A DNA stretch of 64,000 nt from Zygnema cylindricum (GCA_037447655.1 JBBHKE010002879.1:1-64000); one strand, 5' to 3'. Positions 1 to 12,284 are shown, numbered from the stretch's first letter. Made by a program: numbers and translations. The notes: generated by a model not told the origin, from the letters alone.

Positions 1-573
1 TTATCCACCTTGAGACAAAAATCAGATGACAATATTGAATACGAAGGAAATACATGCGAAACAAAATCATGAATGACTACTTGATAATACAAGAAAACTT
101 TTAAGTAAAAGTATCGTAGTAGACATATAATTTGGAGGATTCATGGTACAACTTTTACGTCAGAAGCTCAATTATATCTTTACTACAAATATTGCTTCAC
201 TTTATTCAAGTGTTTATGAAACGTTTTAATTATGTTTTTCTAATGTTTATTAAACGTGTGTACGACATTTTTAAAGCATCACTTTAAGCAATGGATCAAA
301 AACCAAGGCACCGAAATGCAAAAAGCATTAATAAATTAAATTTTTTATATGAAACTTGCACATTCGTATGTAGAGAAAAAGTGTACTGTTAAATTGAAGT
401 CTTAAAAAGAATTAAAATCTTAAATGACGACGTAAAACTAAGGAAAAAAGTGCTTTTAATCCCCATTTAAAAAAGAAAATTAAACAGTCTCTCTAAAACT
501 TTAGCTAACTAAAATTATAAATTTTTAACATTTTTTTTCTTTTTAGTGGTTATGATGAGGGACATGTGTTATT
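1..573. other. AT-rich flank without a recognisable gene
   Basis: No open frame of useful length and no familiar repeat is visible. The last five bases before the LTR (TTATT, 569-573) resemble the five bases after element A (CTATT, 4876-4880) and are probably a decayed target-site duplication. Confidence 0.5.
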
Positions 574-1204
574 TGTTGAAATTTGTTAAGTATTTCCTAG
601 GTGTGAATTGCTGAGTAGAAAAGAAAAGAGAAAGCGCAGGCAGTCTGCCTCCACCCCTCTCTCTATCCCCCATACTTGTTGTAGTCAGTGAAGGAGAGAG
701 AGTGGTGGAGCCATGGCTACCTCAGCTCCACTAGGCAGGACTAAAGAGTGACTTTAAGTCACTCTAAACAAAATTTTGAGTCTGGCAGGACTCGAAACCC
801 CTGACAACTCGAACCTCGACCGACAGTGCGTGGCATAGCCGTCCGCTCTAACCAATCTGTTATAGAAGTTTGCTAGATTACAAAGGGTGTGATTCCTATT
901 TAAAGTGTGTTACGTCTTCTAAACCGATTAAAGGAAAAATGAATGTAAAGACATAAAACTAACTTAAAACGGTGCGAACATGATTCCGCACGAAACAAAT
1001 GAATCAAACATTTGTTTCAATGACTGATTTTACATTTTGGTTTTTATCCAACGGCGCACATCATCGTCAAGATCCTGGAGTGGTCACTTTGGCTTTTTGT
1101 GACGTGGCATGACCTGGCGCCACGTGGAGAGATCATATTTGGTAGCGGGAATTCCGAGGAATCTACGGACGAGTAAGAAGAGGGCACGCGTTCACGTAAT
1201 AACC
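574..1204 (+). repeat. 5' LTR of element A, 3'-truncated
   Basis: Collinear with 3898-4504 of the 3' LTR and then abruptly different. It contains the motif ACTTGTTGTAGTCAGTGA found near the start of all related LTRs in the window, an antisense tRNA-like block (786-857) and a CACGTG G-box (1121-1126). The promoter-proximal leader and LTR 3' end are missing. Confidence 0.8.
786..857 (-). other. Antisense tRNA-like segment in 5' LTR A
   Basis: Read on the minus strand, GGTTAGAGCGG (D-arm/A-box-like, about 838-853) precedes GGTTTCGAGTCC (B-box/T-loop-like, about 788-799). A TTTT run follows on the same strand (about 771-778). A short extra block between the motifs distorts the cloverleaf compared with the 3' LTR copy. 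Confidence 0.5.
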
Positions 1205-1246
1205 CAGCTCAAAGATTTTTTTTTCCTAAAGCCGCCACATATAGGG

Positions 1247-3878
1247 GGGGAAAGGTACTAGAATTGATCCACACAGATATATAGAGTCCAACAAAGGTAC
1301 CTTCACTTGGAGGGAAGATGTATATGTTGACAATTATTGATGATTGGTCTAGATACTCCAAAGTTTATTTCCTAAAAACAAAGTCTGACACACCAACTTA
1401 CTTCAAAAAATATAAAGCTTGGAGTGAGAAGTTGCATGGAACCCCCATTAAGAGAAAAACGAATGATAATGGGGGAGAATATACCTCTAACCTGTTTGAG
1501 GAATACTTAAGAGATGAGGGAGTTCAGCACCAAAAAACTGTACCACATAACCCTGAACAAAATGGGGTAGTTGAGAGGTTGAACCAAACATTAGGGGATA
1601 GTGTATGTAGTATGTTGGCCGACAAGAAAATAGGAAAGATAGTTTGGGAAGAAGCCATGAACTGTGCCAACTCTAGAGTCCTTACCTCAGTCGTAAAAGG
1701 AATGACACCAAGGAATGACACCTTATGACAGATGGGCTGGAAGGAAACCAGATATCTCTCACGTTAAAGTTTTCGGTAGCCAAGTTTACAATCTAGATAC
1801 GGATAAAAAATACAGGAAACTAGATACTAAGGGAAAACTTGGATACTTTGTGGGATATGATGAGGATGTCAACGGATATAGAGTCTATGACTTAGCAAAG
1901 CAAGATATCATTCTCGTCGAACACCTAGTTGTCATGAATGAAGGAAAGTCAGTTGATCCCTTTAAATATACGAAGAAGATAAAAATCATTTTTGAGTCTG
2001 AAAGTGAGGAAAACTCTGTTTTTCTCGAAAAAGACATGAGTGAGACAATGATTGCAAATTCAGGGGATATCCAAGATACATAAGACCCACCGGACACCTC
2101 ACACTTTCCTATGGACTTCGCGGAGACGAAAGAAGAGGAATCGGAAATGGCTTCCATGGACAATGGAGGAGATGACACAGTAAGGAGAAACCCAAGACTT
2201 TCCCCTATTCCAGCTTTAGAGTTTGAGGGAGGGAGGAGCAGCAAAAGAATACAAGAGAAACAGGTTGCTCATAAGGTAACTAACCTATCTCATCCTGATG
2301 AACCTCAGTCATACTTGGAGGTAGTGAACAGCCTAGAAAAAGAAAGATGGATTAGAGCCATAAATGATGAGATGGCTTCCATCATAAAAGCTAATACTTG
2401 GGAACTAGCGGATTGTCCTCTGGACAGAAAACCTAATGGCTGTAAATGGGTATTAATCTAAAACTGAACCCACATGATACCATTGAAAGATATAAGGCTT
2501 GTTTTGTAGCAAAGGGGTTTACCCAAAAGAAAAGGATTGACTATAAGGAGACTTTTGCCCGAGTTGTTTTCGGTTTCCATCAATAAGAATTCTCCTCGGT
2601 CTAGCGGCAGGAGAAGACATGGAGATACATCAGATGGACATTAAGACCGCCTTCCTCAATGGTGAATTAGAGGAAGAAATCTTCATGCAACAACCACTGG
2701 GATTCGTGGAGAACAGGGAATATAGCAAAGTCTGCAGGCTTATAAAGTCCTTATATAGACTTAAGCAGGATCCCCAACAGTGGAACTAGAAACTTTATGA
2801 GTTTCTCAATGGTTTGGGATATATCCGGATCAACTCTGAAAATTCTATCTATGTGCTTGAAGATGAGAATGGTGTGATTTTTATTGCAATTTATGTGGAT
2901 GATTTGCAGGTGTTATGTAAGTCTTTAGAAAATATCAATAGATTAAAGAAAGATCTTGAAAGCGTGTTTGACATGAAATACTTAGGGGAGGCAAGATATA
3001 TTTTGGGAATCCAAATGGAGAGAGATAGGGAGAAAAGGATCATTAGACATACTCAGAAAAAAGCAATAGGTAATATGCTTGATAAATTCCAAATGGAAAA
3101 GGAAAACAGTTGTACCACTCCCGTGGAATTGAAGAAAGTAGGTGATGGGAGTGTACAAGGAGTGATAATCTTAGATGATCAAAACAATCTAGAAGAGAGA
3201 GAGTTTATGAAGTCTATCCTTACAGGCAGGTTGTAGAAAGCCTAATATACTTTATGAATTGTACCAGGTCGGACATAGCAGCAGCAGTTAGAGTACTTAG
3301 TAGGAGGCATAATGATCATAGAAAGAGAGACTGGGAGGCAGCCAAGAGAGTCATGAGATATTAGGTGGGAACCAGACAGTTATGGTTGCATTTTGGAGGG
3401 AAGCACACAGATATCACTACTTGGAGTGATGCTAATTATAGGGATGCACCTATGAGAAGATGCACTTCTGGGTATGTGTTGAATGTGGGGGAAAAGGCTT
3501 GCTGTTACAGCAGCAAGCAACAAAAGGTGGTTGCTCAGTCTACTATGGAGGCTAAGTATATGGCCTCTTGTTTTGCAGTGAAAGAGTTGGTGTGGGTCAA
3601 GTCTTTGTTACAAGAACAGGGGTATATGAAGGAGGGAGTGCATGAAGTTTTTAGTGAAAATCAGGCTGGCATTGCAATTGCCGCCAATTTAAGAACATCA
3701 TTTCAAAGCTAAACATATAGACATAAGATTGAGCTTCGTGAGAGAAAAAATTGAAACTAAAATTGTGAATCTTGTGTATAGGTTTGATGAAGAAATGGTG
3801 GCTGACATGATGACCAAACCTGTGCCTTTTCCCAAGTTAAAATATTATAGGGAAAAATGTGGATTGAAATAAAAATTA
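1247..3878 (+). pseudogene. Copia pol remnant of A (integrase, RT, RNase H)
   Basis: Reading frames between 1250 and 3878 align piece by piece with the pol of element B. Integrase: IIDDWSRYSKVYF, then NDNGG and PEQNGVVERLNQT carry the D, D and E positions of the catalytic triad. Reverse transcriptase follows from about 2330 (EMASIIKANTWEL), including QMDIKTAFLNGE and an intact YVDD box near 2895. RNase H has WSDANYRDAP and STMEAKYMA. Frameshifts occur near 1715, 2460, 2570 and 3240, with stops near 2081, 2788 and 3362. The end, MMTKPVPFPKLK, is the usual C-terminus of this family. No complete protein can be made. Confidence 0.85.
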
Positions 3879-3897
3879 GATTAGAAAATTAGGGGAG

Positions 3898-4875
3898 TGT
3901 TGAAATTTGTGATGTATTTTCTAGGTCTGAATTGTTGAGTAGAAAAAGAGAAGAGAAAGCGCAGGTAGTTTGCCTCCACCTCTCTCTATCACCCATACTT
4001 GTTGTAGTCACTGAAGAAGAGAGAGAGTAGTGGAGCCTTGGCTGCCTTAGCTCCACTAGGTAGGACTAAAGAGTGACTTTAAATCACTCTTAACAAAAGG
4101 TTGAGTCCGGCAGGACTTCAACCCCCGACCGGCAGAGCGTCCGTCCGCTCTAACCAGTCTGTCGTAGAATTTCGCTAGATTACAGAGGGTTTAATTCCTA
4201 TTTAAAGTGTGTTACGTCTTCTAAACTGATTAATAGAAATATGAATGTAAGACATAGATCTAATTTAATACGGTAAGAACATGATTCCGCACGAAACAAA
4301 TGAATTGGACATTTGTTTCGACGGCTGAGATTACATTTTGGTTTTTATCCATTGGCGCACATCATCGCCGAGATCTCGGAGTGGTCACTTTAGCTTTTTG
4401 TGACGTGGCATGACCTGGCGCCACGTGGAGAGATCACATTTGGTCGCGCGAATTCCGAGGAACCTACGAACGAGTAAAGAGAGGGCACGCGTCCACGTAA
4501 TAGCCTTGTCGTACATAGGTCATACAAAAGGTAAACCGGCAGTAGTACTTTTTGGTACGGTATACTAATATGATTGGTACATACTTCAGTAGATAGGAGT
4601 TATTAGATAGAATTAGGACTTAGTGAATTTTGGTGAAACAGTCACCTCTCCCCTAGAGGGTTGGCATCTTTGCCACCCCATAACTTATCGGCTGGTTGGT
4701 CGTTTTTGGTGATTCTTTTTCCTACGGACTCAAGGAAGTCCAGACTCCACTCAGATGCAATGAGATTGTCAGTTTTTCTGCTGGGAAAGTAGTGGTTATG
4801 GTTGAAAGTGGGTAAGTTAAAAACTACCTAGAGGCTTCTTGAATTTTGTAGTCCAATGGAGGACACCGAATTACA
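3898..4875 (+). repeat. 3' LTR of element A
   Basis: A 978-bp LTR from TGTTGAAATTTG to the conserved end GACACCGAATTACA. It holds the antisense tRNA-like block (4104-4160), two G-box-like sites near 4402-4426, and the leader stem-loop GGACT/AGTCC at 4726-4741. The final bases preserve the ATGGAGGACACCGAATT frame that in intact relatives would be the first gag codons. Confidence 0.85.
4104..4160 (-). other. Antisense tRNA-like segment in 3' LTR A
   Basis: On the minus strand CTGGTTAGAGCGG (D-arm-like) is followed by GGGGGTTGAAGTCC (T-arm/B-box-like, 4113-4125) and then TTTT (4095-4098). Order, strand and spacing match a degenerate tRNA ending in a Pol III terminator. Confidence 0.55.
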
Positions 4876-6494
4876 CTATTTAACATTTTTTTTATTTATT
4901 AATCATGATTTTTGTTTTATTTTATGGTTTTTTAGTATAATTTATGATTAACTTTTATTATTATGCATTGTAGTCGTTATTTTTGGTTTTTTTCATTTTT
5001 ATGATTATATTTTTTGCAAGGTTTTATTACTCCTTCATAGTGTTTGTCATTAATTACTATCTTTTAATATTTTTTATATTGTTAATTAACACTAAAAATG
5101 TCTCATCCATTATCTAATTTTGTTTCTTTCTCTTTCATTGTTAATAGATCGTTATATATACACACACTTTTGTATTCATATGCATACTTCATACGTTATT
5201 TTTATTATTACTACTACTCAAAATGTTTTATTTATTGTTTTATTATCTTTTATTATTATTCATGATTACTTGTAATTATTTATTGTTGAAATACACTTAA
5301 AGCATTCTACACTACTTGTTGTTCTCTACACTAATTTTAGAGTCCTAATTGTTTTTGAGAGGAACAAGAGGGAGAGAACAAATAACAAGAGGGGGAGGAA
5401 GGTGAAAGTGAGAAAAAAGAGGAGGGAGAGAAAAATGACAAGGGAGATAAGCTACATAAAAGAGAGAAAGGATAGTAAACTTTACTCTTATTTACATGTT
5501 CAATACTATTCCCAAGCCCCACAAGTAGGTATCTCAACAAATGTTGTCAAGGCAGTACACTTGTACTTGAAATAGTATTGATGCTATCTTAACTTAGACG
5601 CCACAAAGTTGGCACACAACTTGGCATTCAGTGCCGAACTAATATTAATGCTATTTTTTTTGCCACACAAAAAAGCAAAGGAGTGGTATTACAACAAATT
5701 AGCGTTTACCTAAAAATAAATCACACTAATAACGACTACCAATATAAATTTCTCAATTTTCTAAGTATTTTCCCGCTTTTCTACTCTTAAAGGAATGTAC
5801 ACTCCTCAACCTTACCATACACACAACTCGTGAAATTGGTCCACGTGACCTAGTAATCGCAATGTGAGTGTGGAAACAAGAACTTGGCGGTTGTCTAAAT
5901 GTGAATCGGTCTGCTCGGATCTACACCTTAATTGAAGAACTCAGATGTATTATGCCATCGTTGGCCGAGGTATTAACAAGAGTTACCACTCCTACGCTAG
6001 ACTCATATTTTTTCAAGTTTATAAAGAATGCAATTCCTACTCATGGTTGCAGGGCGTTCCTTTTAGCAAAGGAAAGATAGTCAGACCGTTGGTCGATGTT
6101 CTTTAATCTCTTATACCTCACAATCTAGTAGTAATGAAAAAAACAATCGAGGCATGGAATTTGTAAAATACATTGACATTCCATCACAATTTCATATATA
6201 ACGACAATCACCATGTCAAGCTACAAAAAGATGATAAAAAGTAAGATTTATTGTGATACCAATTTCCGACGAGATATACGATTTGAAACACATTACGATA
6301 CTTTATCTACCACTACGACATATCGGCGAAGGTGATACATAAGTGATATATGCTGAGGGCGATGTTAAAATCGGGGGTGCCATACTTGTTCGTAATCAAA
6401 GGTCACACGGAACAAATTGCGATGGGAAATCAAAGGATGCGGAATGTGATCATGCAATCTAGTTATAGACCCACTTAAAGTGAACACACACACA
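4876..6494. other. AT-rich spacer with fragmentary repeats, no gene
   Basis: Mostly A/T-rich sequence with short purine-rich stretches (5350-5470). A block at 5905-6050 recurs at 11010-11140 on the other side of element E, suggesting an older repeat of unknown class. The short open frames here show no recognisable domain. Confidence 0.5.
5905..6050 (+). repeat. Block shared with 11010-11140
   Basis: Both blocks share CATCGTTGGCC, a stretch like TTGAAGAACTCAGATGTA and later CTAGACTCATATTTTT. They bracket element E in direct orientation, but too far out to be its target duplication. Family unknown. Confidence 0.55.
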
Positions 6495-6499
6495 CATGT

Positions 6500-7402
6500 T
6501 GTTGTTCTATGACAACCAAAGCAGCACTAGTTGCCGCTAAATCACAAGCCATCACAGAACCAAAAGGGGAAGCACTCAAGATACCAACTTCAGCCTGCTG
6601 CACAAAGCAGTCAATATGGCCAAATGCCCCCCCCCCCCATAAACTACACCAGCGTGAAAATGCTTCCCCCCCCCATAAACTACACCAGCGTGCAGTTTAC
6701 CGCGTGTGTTAACAACTCACAAAGTTTCAAGCAAAACGGTCAATCAAACCAAGAGATATAGCCCAACAATAATCCTTTAAAATGCACAAACGTGCCCTTT
6801 GAAACAATCTACAACGATTGCATGAGAATCACTAAGTCCTAGAATTTATACTAATAAATTCTACTACTACCTACCTAGCCAATCACACCACTGAAAAGAA
6901 TGTTACGGTTCTTTCTAACCCTACTCTAAAGTAATCTGTCTATGTACCTGATGTACGTTAAACTAGTCAATGTTCCATCTACTGTTCCGTACAAAAGGAC
7001 AAACCTCAATTGTCTATGTACGATTTTTACTAACTGTGCACACAAATAAACAAATACACATGAAGACAAACTCCCGTTTCCACAAAGTTATCACTGACAT
7101 TTAACCTTTATACGTGACGAAATCCGCCGAGTCTTAGTGCTCCACTTTCCGATTCTGGTAAATCTTTGTCTGTCCGATATTGTTAATCGAACGGTATGTC
7201 ATAGTTAGGTCGTGCGAGCCATTTCGTAATCTTCCTTTTACTTAGGAGTCGTCTGATGTGATCTCCTTAATTTTGTACCATCTAAATTGTTAAGGTACAC
7301 TAATTCTGAACATAGTATCGATCACAACGCTGAAAATATTTCTAAAGTCTTGAGAATTCATCTCACAAAATATAGAGTGGACTAAAGATTTCAAAAACAA
7401 CA
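6500..7402 (-). repeat. 3' LTR of element E
   Basis: Aligns along its length with 10177-11004. It carries a local duplication absent from the partner: the C-tract plus CATAAACTACACCAGCGTG occurs twice (about 6627-6656 and 6666-6692), which accounts for part of its extra length. Confidence 0.8.
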
Positions 7403-7433
7403 CTCCCCTAAAGCTTTAGACTCTCTAAGCCAC

Positions 7434-7802
7434 TTAATCCACAAGTATCCCTAGAACAAGACTAGAACCACCTAAATACCTTAAGATTTTTATCGCTGAT
7501 TTCCTCATGCAATTTATATAATGAATTAGACTCCAAAAAATGTGTCTATAGGGAATCCTCGCTAATAATTTTAACTCCCCTAACTCTAGATTCTCTCTTT
7601 CAATGTTGTCAAAATTTGTCTCTCTGCATTCTTTTTTATGTTTGAATTTTGGAGGAGTAGCAATTCTCATTTCTTCCATCTTTTCAAAATTTTCTAACAT
7701 ATTTCGTGTTGCCTTTTTCCTTGTCAATTGGATAATCCTTTTATTCCTATCTTTTTCTGCTAGTATTGCAAGACTATTCCTAGTCTTCTCAAAATTTTGC
7801 AT
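7434..7802 (-). pseudogene. RT C-terminal/connection fragment of element E
   Basis: The minus-strand frame contains AEKDRNKRIIQLTRKKATRNMLENF and IPYRHIFWSLIHYINCMR. These correspond to the segments MERDREKKTIRLTQKEAIGNMLEK and IPYRQVVGSLIYFMNCTR of element B pol, i.e. the region after the YVDD box and before RNase H. Upstream RT motifs are missing and RNase H is absent, so this is a deletion remnant. Confidence 0.75.
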
Positions 7803-8034
7803 TATGAACTTGCATTTTAAAACTGTCTTAATTTTGGTTTTTCTTTCAATGGTTATATCTATAATTTGTAGTTCATTTCAAATAGATTTCCGATCCGGTG
7901 AAATTCCTAAGATTTCCCAAGTTTTGGCGTCCAAAATAGGTGTCACCATATCATTTGTTGTCGTTACCTTATGCTCTTTTTCGGGTTCAAAAATTTCCTC
8001 TAGAAGGGTAAGAGGCTCCCTTTGATTGTCAAAT

Positions 8035-8465
8035 AGTAAATAGCGGTTTCTAATGGCATTATTCCGGTTAATTCTCCATCTTCTTCCCAGAAATTTTGAG
8101 GCTGGAGGCGAAGGTTTGGAGGCAAAGGTTTGGTCGGATTGTCAGTTTTTGGTCTCTGCGCCAACGATGATCCACTGGCGCTTGAAATTCTTGGTCTAGC
8201 GACGAGCGGTTCCCATCGCTTGTCAAACGACATGGCACAATCTTCGTTACTCGTGGTACAACTTTTTGTGCACGTTTTCAGAATTTTAGCGACGACATCA
8301 TCTCGTCCGTGGTTCAGCGATGAAGTTATTTCATTGCTACTTTTTGTTTTCCTCCGGAGCCTATCATTGATGATCTAGCGACAAGATCATCTCGTCGCTG
8401 GTCCAGCGACGAGACATAGTCCTCGCTACTTGTGCTCGACGCCCTATCGAGTCCTTGTAACGTTA
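8035..8465. repeat. GCGACGA-rich block inside element E
   Basis: Short inverted motifs of the type AGCGACGAGA and TCTCGTCGCTGG recur at about 8197, 8289, 8379, 8395 and 8407. The block does not match any copia domain and interrupts the pol region. Such motifs suggest subterminal repeats of a DNA transposon, but no ends or target duplication could be identified. Confidence 0.4.
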
Positions 8466-8511
8466 AAACTTCATGCATCCTAGGTTGAAAAATGACATAT
8501 TCAGTATTTTT

Positions 8512-9478
8512 TTATGTTTTTCTGTCAACCGACTGAGTTAATTCCTCCTCATTTTTTATAATGATATTTCTTGTTATTACTACCCTATTCTTCTCGGGTA
8601 CATATACTCTATATTCTTCTGACGAATCATCGTAACCAACTAGGATTCCAAATACACCTTTGATCTCTATCTTCCACCTAGTTCTTGTTACCAAATTCTC
8701 TAAGATGACTGACTATTGGTTTTCTTCCTGTCCATATCTCATGAGGTGAATTTCCTTTCATTACTCTAGACTCTAATCTATTTTTGATATATGTGGCACA
8801 ATTTAAGGCCTTAGCCCAAAATTTCAAATCTACATTTTTCTCTACAAGCATTGATGTGGCAATTATTGTTAATGTTCTGTTTACTCTCTCTGCTTCGTCA
8901 TTTTTCTCTAAATTTCTATGGGATATTTCATTTTCTTCCAAATAAGTGAGGAAATCTCGTGATAGATATTCTTCTTTGTTGTCCAATCTCAATGCTCGTA
9001 ATTGAATTCCGTGAATTTCCTCGCTCCAGGTTTTGAATTCTTTGAAGTGGGAAAACAATTCACTTTTCTCCTTCATGAAGTAAATTTTCGTGTAGCCTGA
9101 ATAGTCATCCGTGAACGTCACCATGTATCTCATACCCCCTGCTGACGCAATATTAGCCGGTCCCCATACATCGAAGTGAACTAATTCTAACACTTTTTCT
9201 ATTATACCTTCATTTTTCGTATCCATTTTCAATCCAAAATCTTTTTCTCCTGCAGTCGTGTTATTGAGTGCCAAAAGGGCATTTTCGTTTGTTTCCAAAA
9301 AACTCACAACTTGTTCACCCTTTTCCATCATATTTGAGGTGAGGGCGGAAGTTTGTGTAAGTTGGCGAAACTCTGATTTTCGTATATACCAACCAGGACG
9401 ATAATTTCCAGTTTCAACAACCTTTTTTATATTTTGGACAACTTCCATGTCTATTTTCATTGCAATAATAACATACAT
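8512..9478 (-). pseudogene. Integrase remnant of element E
   Basis: The frame at 8678-9478 reads KVLELVHFDVWGP, then YMVTFTDDYSGYTKIYF, LRLDNKEEYLS and EKNDEAERVNRTL, covering the D, D and E regions of a copia integrase. The middle motif is altered (DNKEE rather than DNGGE). The frame at 8512-8694 continues with FGILVGYDDSSEEYRVY, the usual segment downstream of integrase. A frameshift separates them near 8690. The N-terminal protease and GAG-pre-integrase regions are lost. Confidence 0.8.
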
Positions 9479-9736
9479 CAGGCCTCTTTTGAATCTGAAT
9501 TTTCTGAAACTCTACGTTTTGAGCGCTTTTGGTTTTAAAAGCTTTAGCTTGTCTGCTACCTTTAAAAGCTTCCTTACTAGACTCTTCATCTAACACATAC
9601 AGAATTGTTATTGCTAGATTCCACTCAGCCTGCGATAATTATTTCAAATTGTCAAAGGCTCCTTAATATTCACTAGGAAGCCGTCTCATTAACAATAGTA
9701 CTTTTTGGTCATTAAGAACAATGCCACCAAAACAAG

Positions 9737-9858
9737 CATTTTCTACAATTAATTTTCTCAAACCATAACAGTATTCTGCCATACTACCACCAGAGTACAT
9801 TTTCTACAATTCATTTTCTCAAACCATAACAGTATTCTGCCATACTACCACCAGAGTA
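9737..9858. repeat. 61-bp tandem duplication in gag of E
   Basis: Units 9737-9797 and 9798-9858 both begin CATTTTCTACAATT and are almost identical. The unit length is not a multiple of three, so it destroys the gag frame. Confidence 0.85.
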
Positions 9859-10163
9859 CTTATACTCCCAAATTTCTCCAGCAATGATCATTTGGTGCTG
9901 AACATAAGTCTTGATGTATATGTCTTTTAATGACTTCCAAATTTCTGACACCTTTTTCATTTGAATATGAGCCATTCCAAGCTCCTTCGAAATAAGAAGT
10001 TTGATGATATGGAGACACTGCAAATTTTTCTTCTTCCAGGTGGCATCCGATTCGGCTAGTGATCCATCCAAAACATCAATAAGGTTTATATTCATGAAAT
10101 ATAACTCCACCATTCCGCCTAATAGATATAGCCCGTCCCGTCAAAGATTGGTATTCTTGAAGT

Positions 10164-10176
10164 TGGGCCCGTGACC
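10164..10176 (-). promoter_or_regulatory. Primer-binding site of element E (variant)
   Basis: Directly after the LTR end the minus strand reads GGTCACGGGCCCA. It differs by two transitions from GGTTATGGGCCCA of elements B and C, which is complementary to the anticodon region of initiator tRNA-Met. Confidence 0.6.
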
Positions 10177-11004
10177 TGTTGTTCTATGTCAACCGAAGCA
10201 GCACCTGTTGCCGCTAAATCAAGCAAGGCAAAGGGAGGCGCTCAAGATGCAACCCGCCCTCGCACAAAGTGGTGATGGCAAAATCCCCAAACTACACCGC
10301 GTGCATTTTACAGGCCGACAACTCACAAAGTTTCAAGCAAAACGCTGAATTAAATCGAGAGATATAACCCAACAATTATCCCTTAAAGCACAAATGTGCC
10401 TTTTGAAACCATCTACAAGGAATACATGAGAATCACTAAGTCCTAGAATTTATACTAATAAATTCAACTACTACCTACCTAGCCAATCACACCACTGAAA
10501 AGAGGTTTACGGTACTTTCTAACCCTACTCTAAAGTAATCCGTCTATGTACTTGAAGTACGTTAAATTAGTCAATGGTCCATCTACTGTTCCGTACAAAA
10601 GGACAAACCTCAATTGTCTACGTACAATTTTTACGAACTGTACACACAAATAAACAAATACACGTGAAGACAAACTCCCGTTTCCACAAAGTTATCACCG
10701 ACATTTAACCTTTATACGTGACGAAATCCGCCGAGTCTTAGTGGTCCACTTTTGGATTATGGTAAATCTTTGTTGTCCGATATTGTAAATCGGACGGTAT
10801 ATCATAGTTAGGTCGTGCGCGCCATTTCGTAATCTTCCTTTTACTTAGGAGTCGTCCGATGTGATCTCTTTAATTTTGTACCGTCTAGATTGTTAAGGTA
10901 CACTAATTCTGAACATAGTATCGATCACAACGCTGAAAATATTTCTAAGTCCTGAGAATTCATCTCACAAATTATAGAGAGGACTAAAGATTTCAAAAAC
11001 AACA
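10177..11004 (-). repeat. 5' LTR of element E
   Basis: An 828-bp partner of 6500-7402. It ends AACAACA on the minus strand, followed at once by the primer-binding-like site. Confidence 0.8.
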
Positions 11005-11009
11005 CATGC

Positions 11010-11140
11010 CACCTACTCGTTCGACCACATTTACACCTAAATTGAAGAACTCAGATGTAGTATACCATCGTTGGCCAATGTATTTAGAAGAGTTATCACT
11101 CCTAGGCTCGACTCGTATTTTTCAAGTTTTGTAAAGAAAG
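11010..11140 (+). repeat. Block shared with 5905-6050
   Basis: Second copy of the unclassified block flanking element E; see 5905-6050. Confidence 0.55.
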
Positions 11141-11259
11141 TATTTTATTTTTGTGTTGCATGGCATAGTAATATAGTAATTTGCAGGCGAGCAAACCATG
11201 CAAGCAAACCAGGAAGCAAAAATATGATCGCACGTGGTGTTTATTTGGATCAAAAATGA

Positions 11260-12284
11260 ACTACCAAGAGTAATTTCCTATTGTAGTGTTTGGTAGGTCA
11301 ATATTGAATGTAAGTAAAAGTTTAGTTTTGTGAAAAAAAACATGAAATAGTAATCATATTGAGGAAAAATATTGATCAATGTCTAAGAATCTCATATTCA
11401 TCCTTAACATTATTTATTGGTCTTCCTTAAACATTGATGCAAGATGTATATTTTTAAATTTTGGTGTTTGGTGTTTGGTGCTAGATGTTCACTTTTGAAT
11501 TTTTGATATTGGGTGTATTATGGAGGTGGGCAGCAGTGGAGGCTCGGAGGCTCGGAGTATGTGGTGGCGGAGGTGGGATGTGGAGTGTGGGATGTTGGTA
11601 GATTGTGGACGTTAAATGTTGATTTCTATTTCATGTCTGAAGTTTGATGCCCGCTTTCTCCAGTTTTGGTGTTGGACGATGGGTGTTGGACGATGGCTGT
11701 TGGTGAATGGTAGGGATAGAGTTTTTGTATTATGTTAGATGTTTGTTTTTTCTGTTTGGATGTTGTATTTGGACTTTGGATGGTGATTAAAGAATGGCGG
11801 ATAGAGGAGGTGCAAAGGACATGGCTAGATTTGTAGATGGTAGAATGGTAGATGTCGAATATCGAACGTTGTATTTTTTTTTTATGTTTTGTTGTTTGAT
11901 GTTTGATGTTTGATTTTTGGTTTTTTGAAATTTTTTGGAAATTGCATTAACAAAAGCGAGAAAAAAAACCACATATTGTTCAATTTCAACGAATCAAATT
12001 TTACGAATGTTGTTGGAAGAATGTTCTTTTTCTAATTTAATTACCATGGTGGCGTTAAGGGCATACTAAACACGACTTCGTTGTTGAGCAATATGGGTTT
12101 TGAATCTTGTTTTGCATGTAATTATGCATCAAAGTTGTTTTTCTATGACGGGGTTTCTCCATTAACATAGTTTACAATAGACTAACAAGTTGAAAGGTTG
12201 TTTTTAGGACTACTCAACGCCAAAGTGTTGTCCAATATATTCACTCAAGACGAATGGAATTAACCAATGCGTTTTACATTATGC
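11260..12284. other. G/T-rich low-complexity spacer, no gene
   Basis: Between about 11460 and 11960 the plus strand is dominated by degenerate TTGGTGTTTGG and GATGTTTGATGTTTG motifs. The remainder has no recognisable gene or repeat. Confidence 0.5.

Larger units (their letters stand above)
574..4875 (+). mobile_element. Copia-type LTR retrotransposon A, internally deleted
   Basis: Both ends start with the same LTR sequence, TGTTGAAATTTG (574 and 3898). The body encodes integrase, reverse transcriptase and RNase H in the Ty1/copia order and ends in a polypurine tract (3885-3897, ending AGGGGAG) directly before the 3' LTR. A deletion has removed the 3' part of the 5' LTR, the primer-binding site, gag, protease and the N-terminal half of integrase, joining about 1204 to about 1247. 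Flanking pentamers TTATT and CTATT differ at one position. The coding region has stops and frameshifts, so the copy is dead and old. Confidence 0.85.
9414..10176 (-). pseudogene. gag remnant of element E with damaged zinc knuckle
   Basis: Immediately after the LTR the frame reads EQQVTGPTSRIPIFDGTGYIY, matching the gag start of elements B and C, then stops. A shifted frame (9811-10113) has EIWKSLKDIYI and SGGSMAEYCYGLRK, matching gag of the relatives. At 9414-9596 CYYCNENRHGSC is a CCHC knuckle lacking residues before the last cysteine. A 61-bp tandem duplication (9737-9858) shifts the frame. The initiator codon expected in the LTR reads ATA or is lost. Confidence 0.7.
6500..11004 (-). mobile_element. 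Copia-type LTR retrotransposon E, deleted copy
   Basis: Two related LTRs (6500-7402 and 10177-11004) read TGTTGTTTTTG...AACAACA on the minus strand. They enclose gag, zinc-knuckle, integrase and RT remnants in copia order, with a polypurine tract ending AGGGGAG next to the 3' LTR (7403-7410). Flanking pentamers CATGT (6495-6499) and CATGC (11005-11009) are probably a target duplication with one change. Protease, most of RT and RNase H are gone or unrecognisable, and an unrelated GCGACGA-rich block (about 8035-8465) sits in the pol region. The LTRs lack the tRNA-like block found in the other families. Confidence 0.8.

Noticed and set aside
4876-4880. Perfect target duplication for element A
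   Set aside because: CTATT differs from TTATT at one base, so it is reported only as probable.
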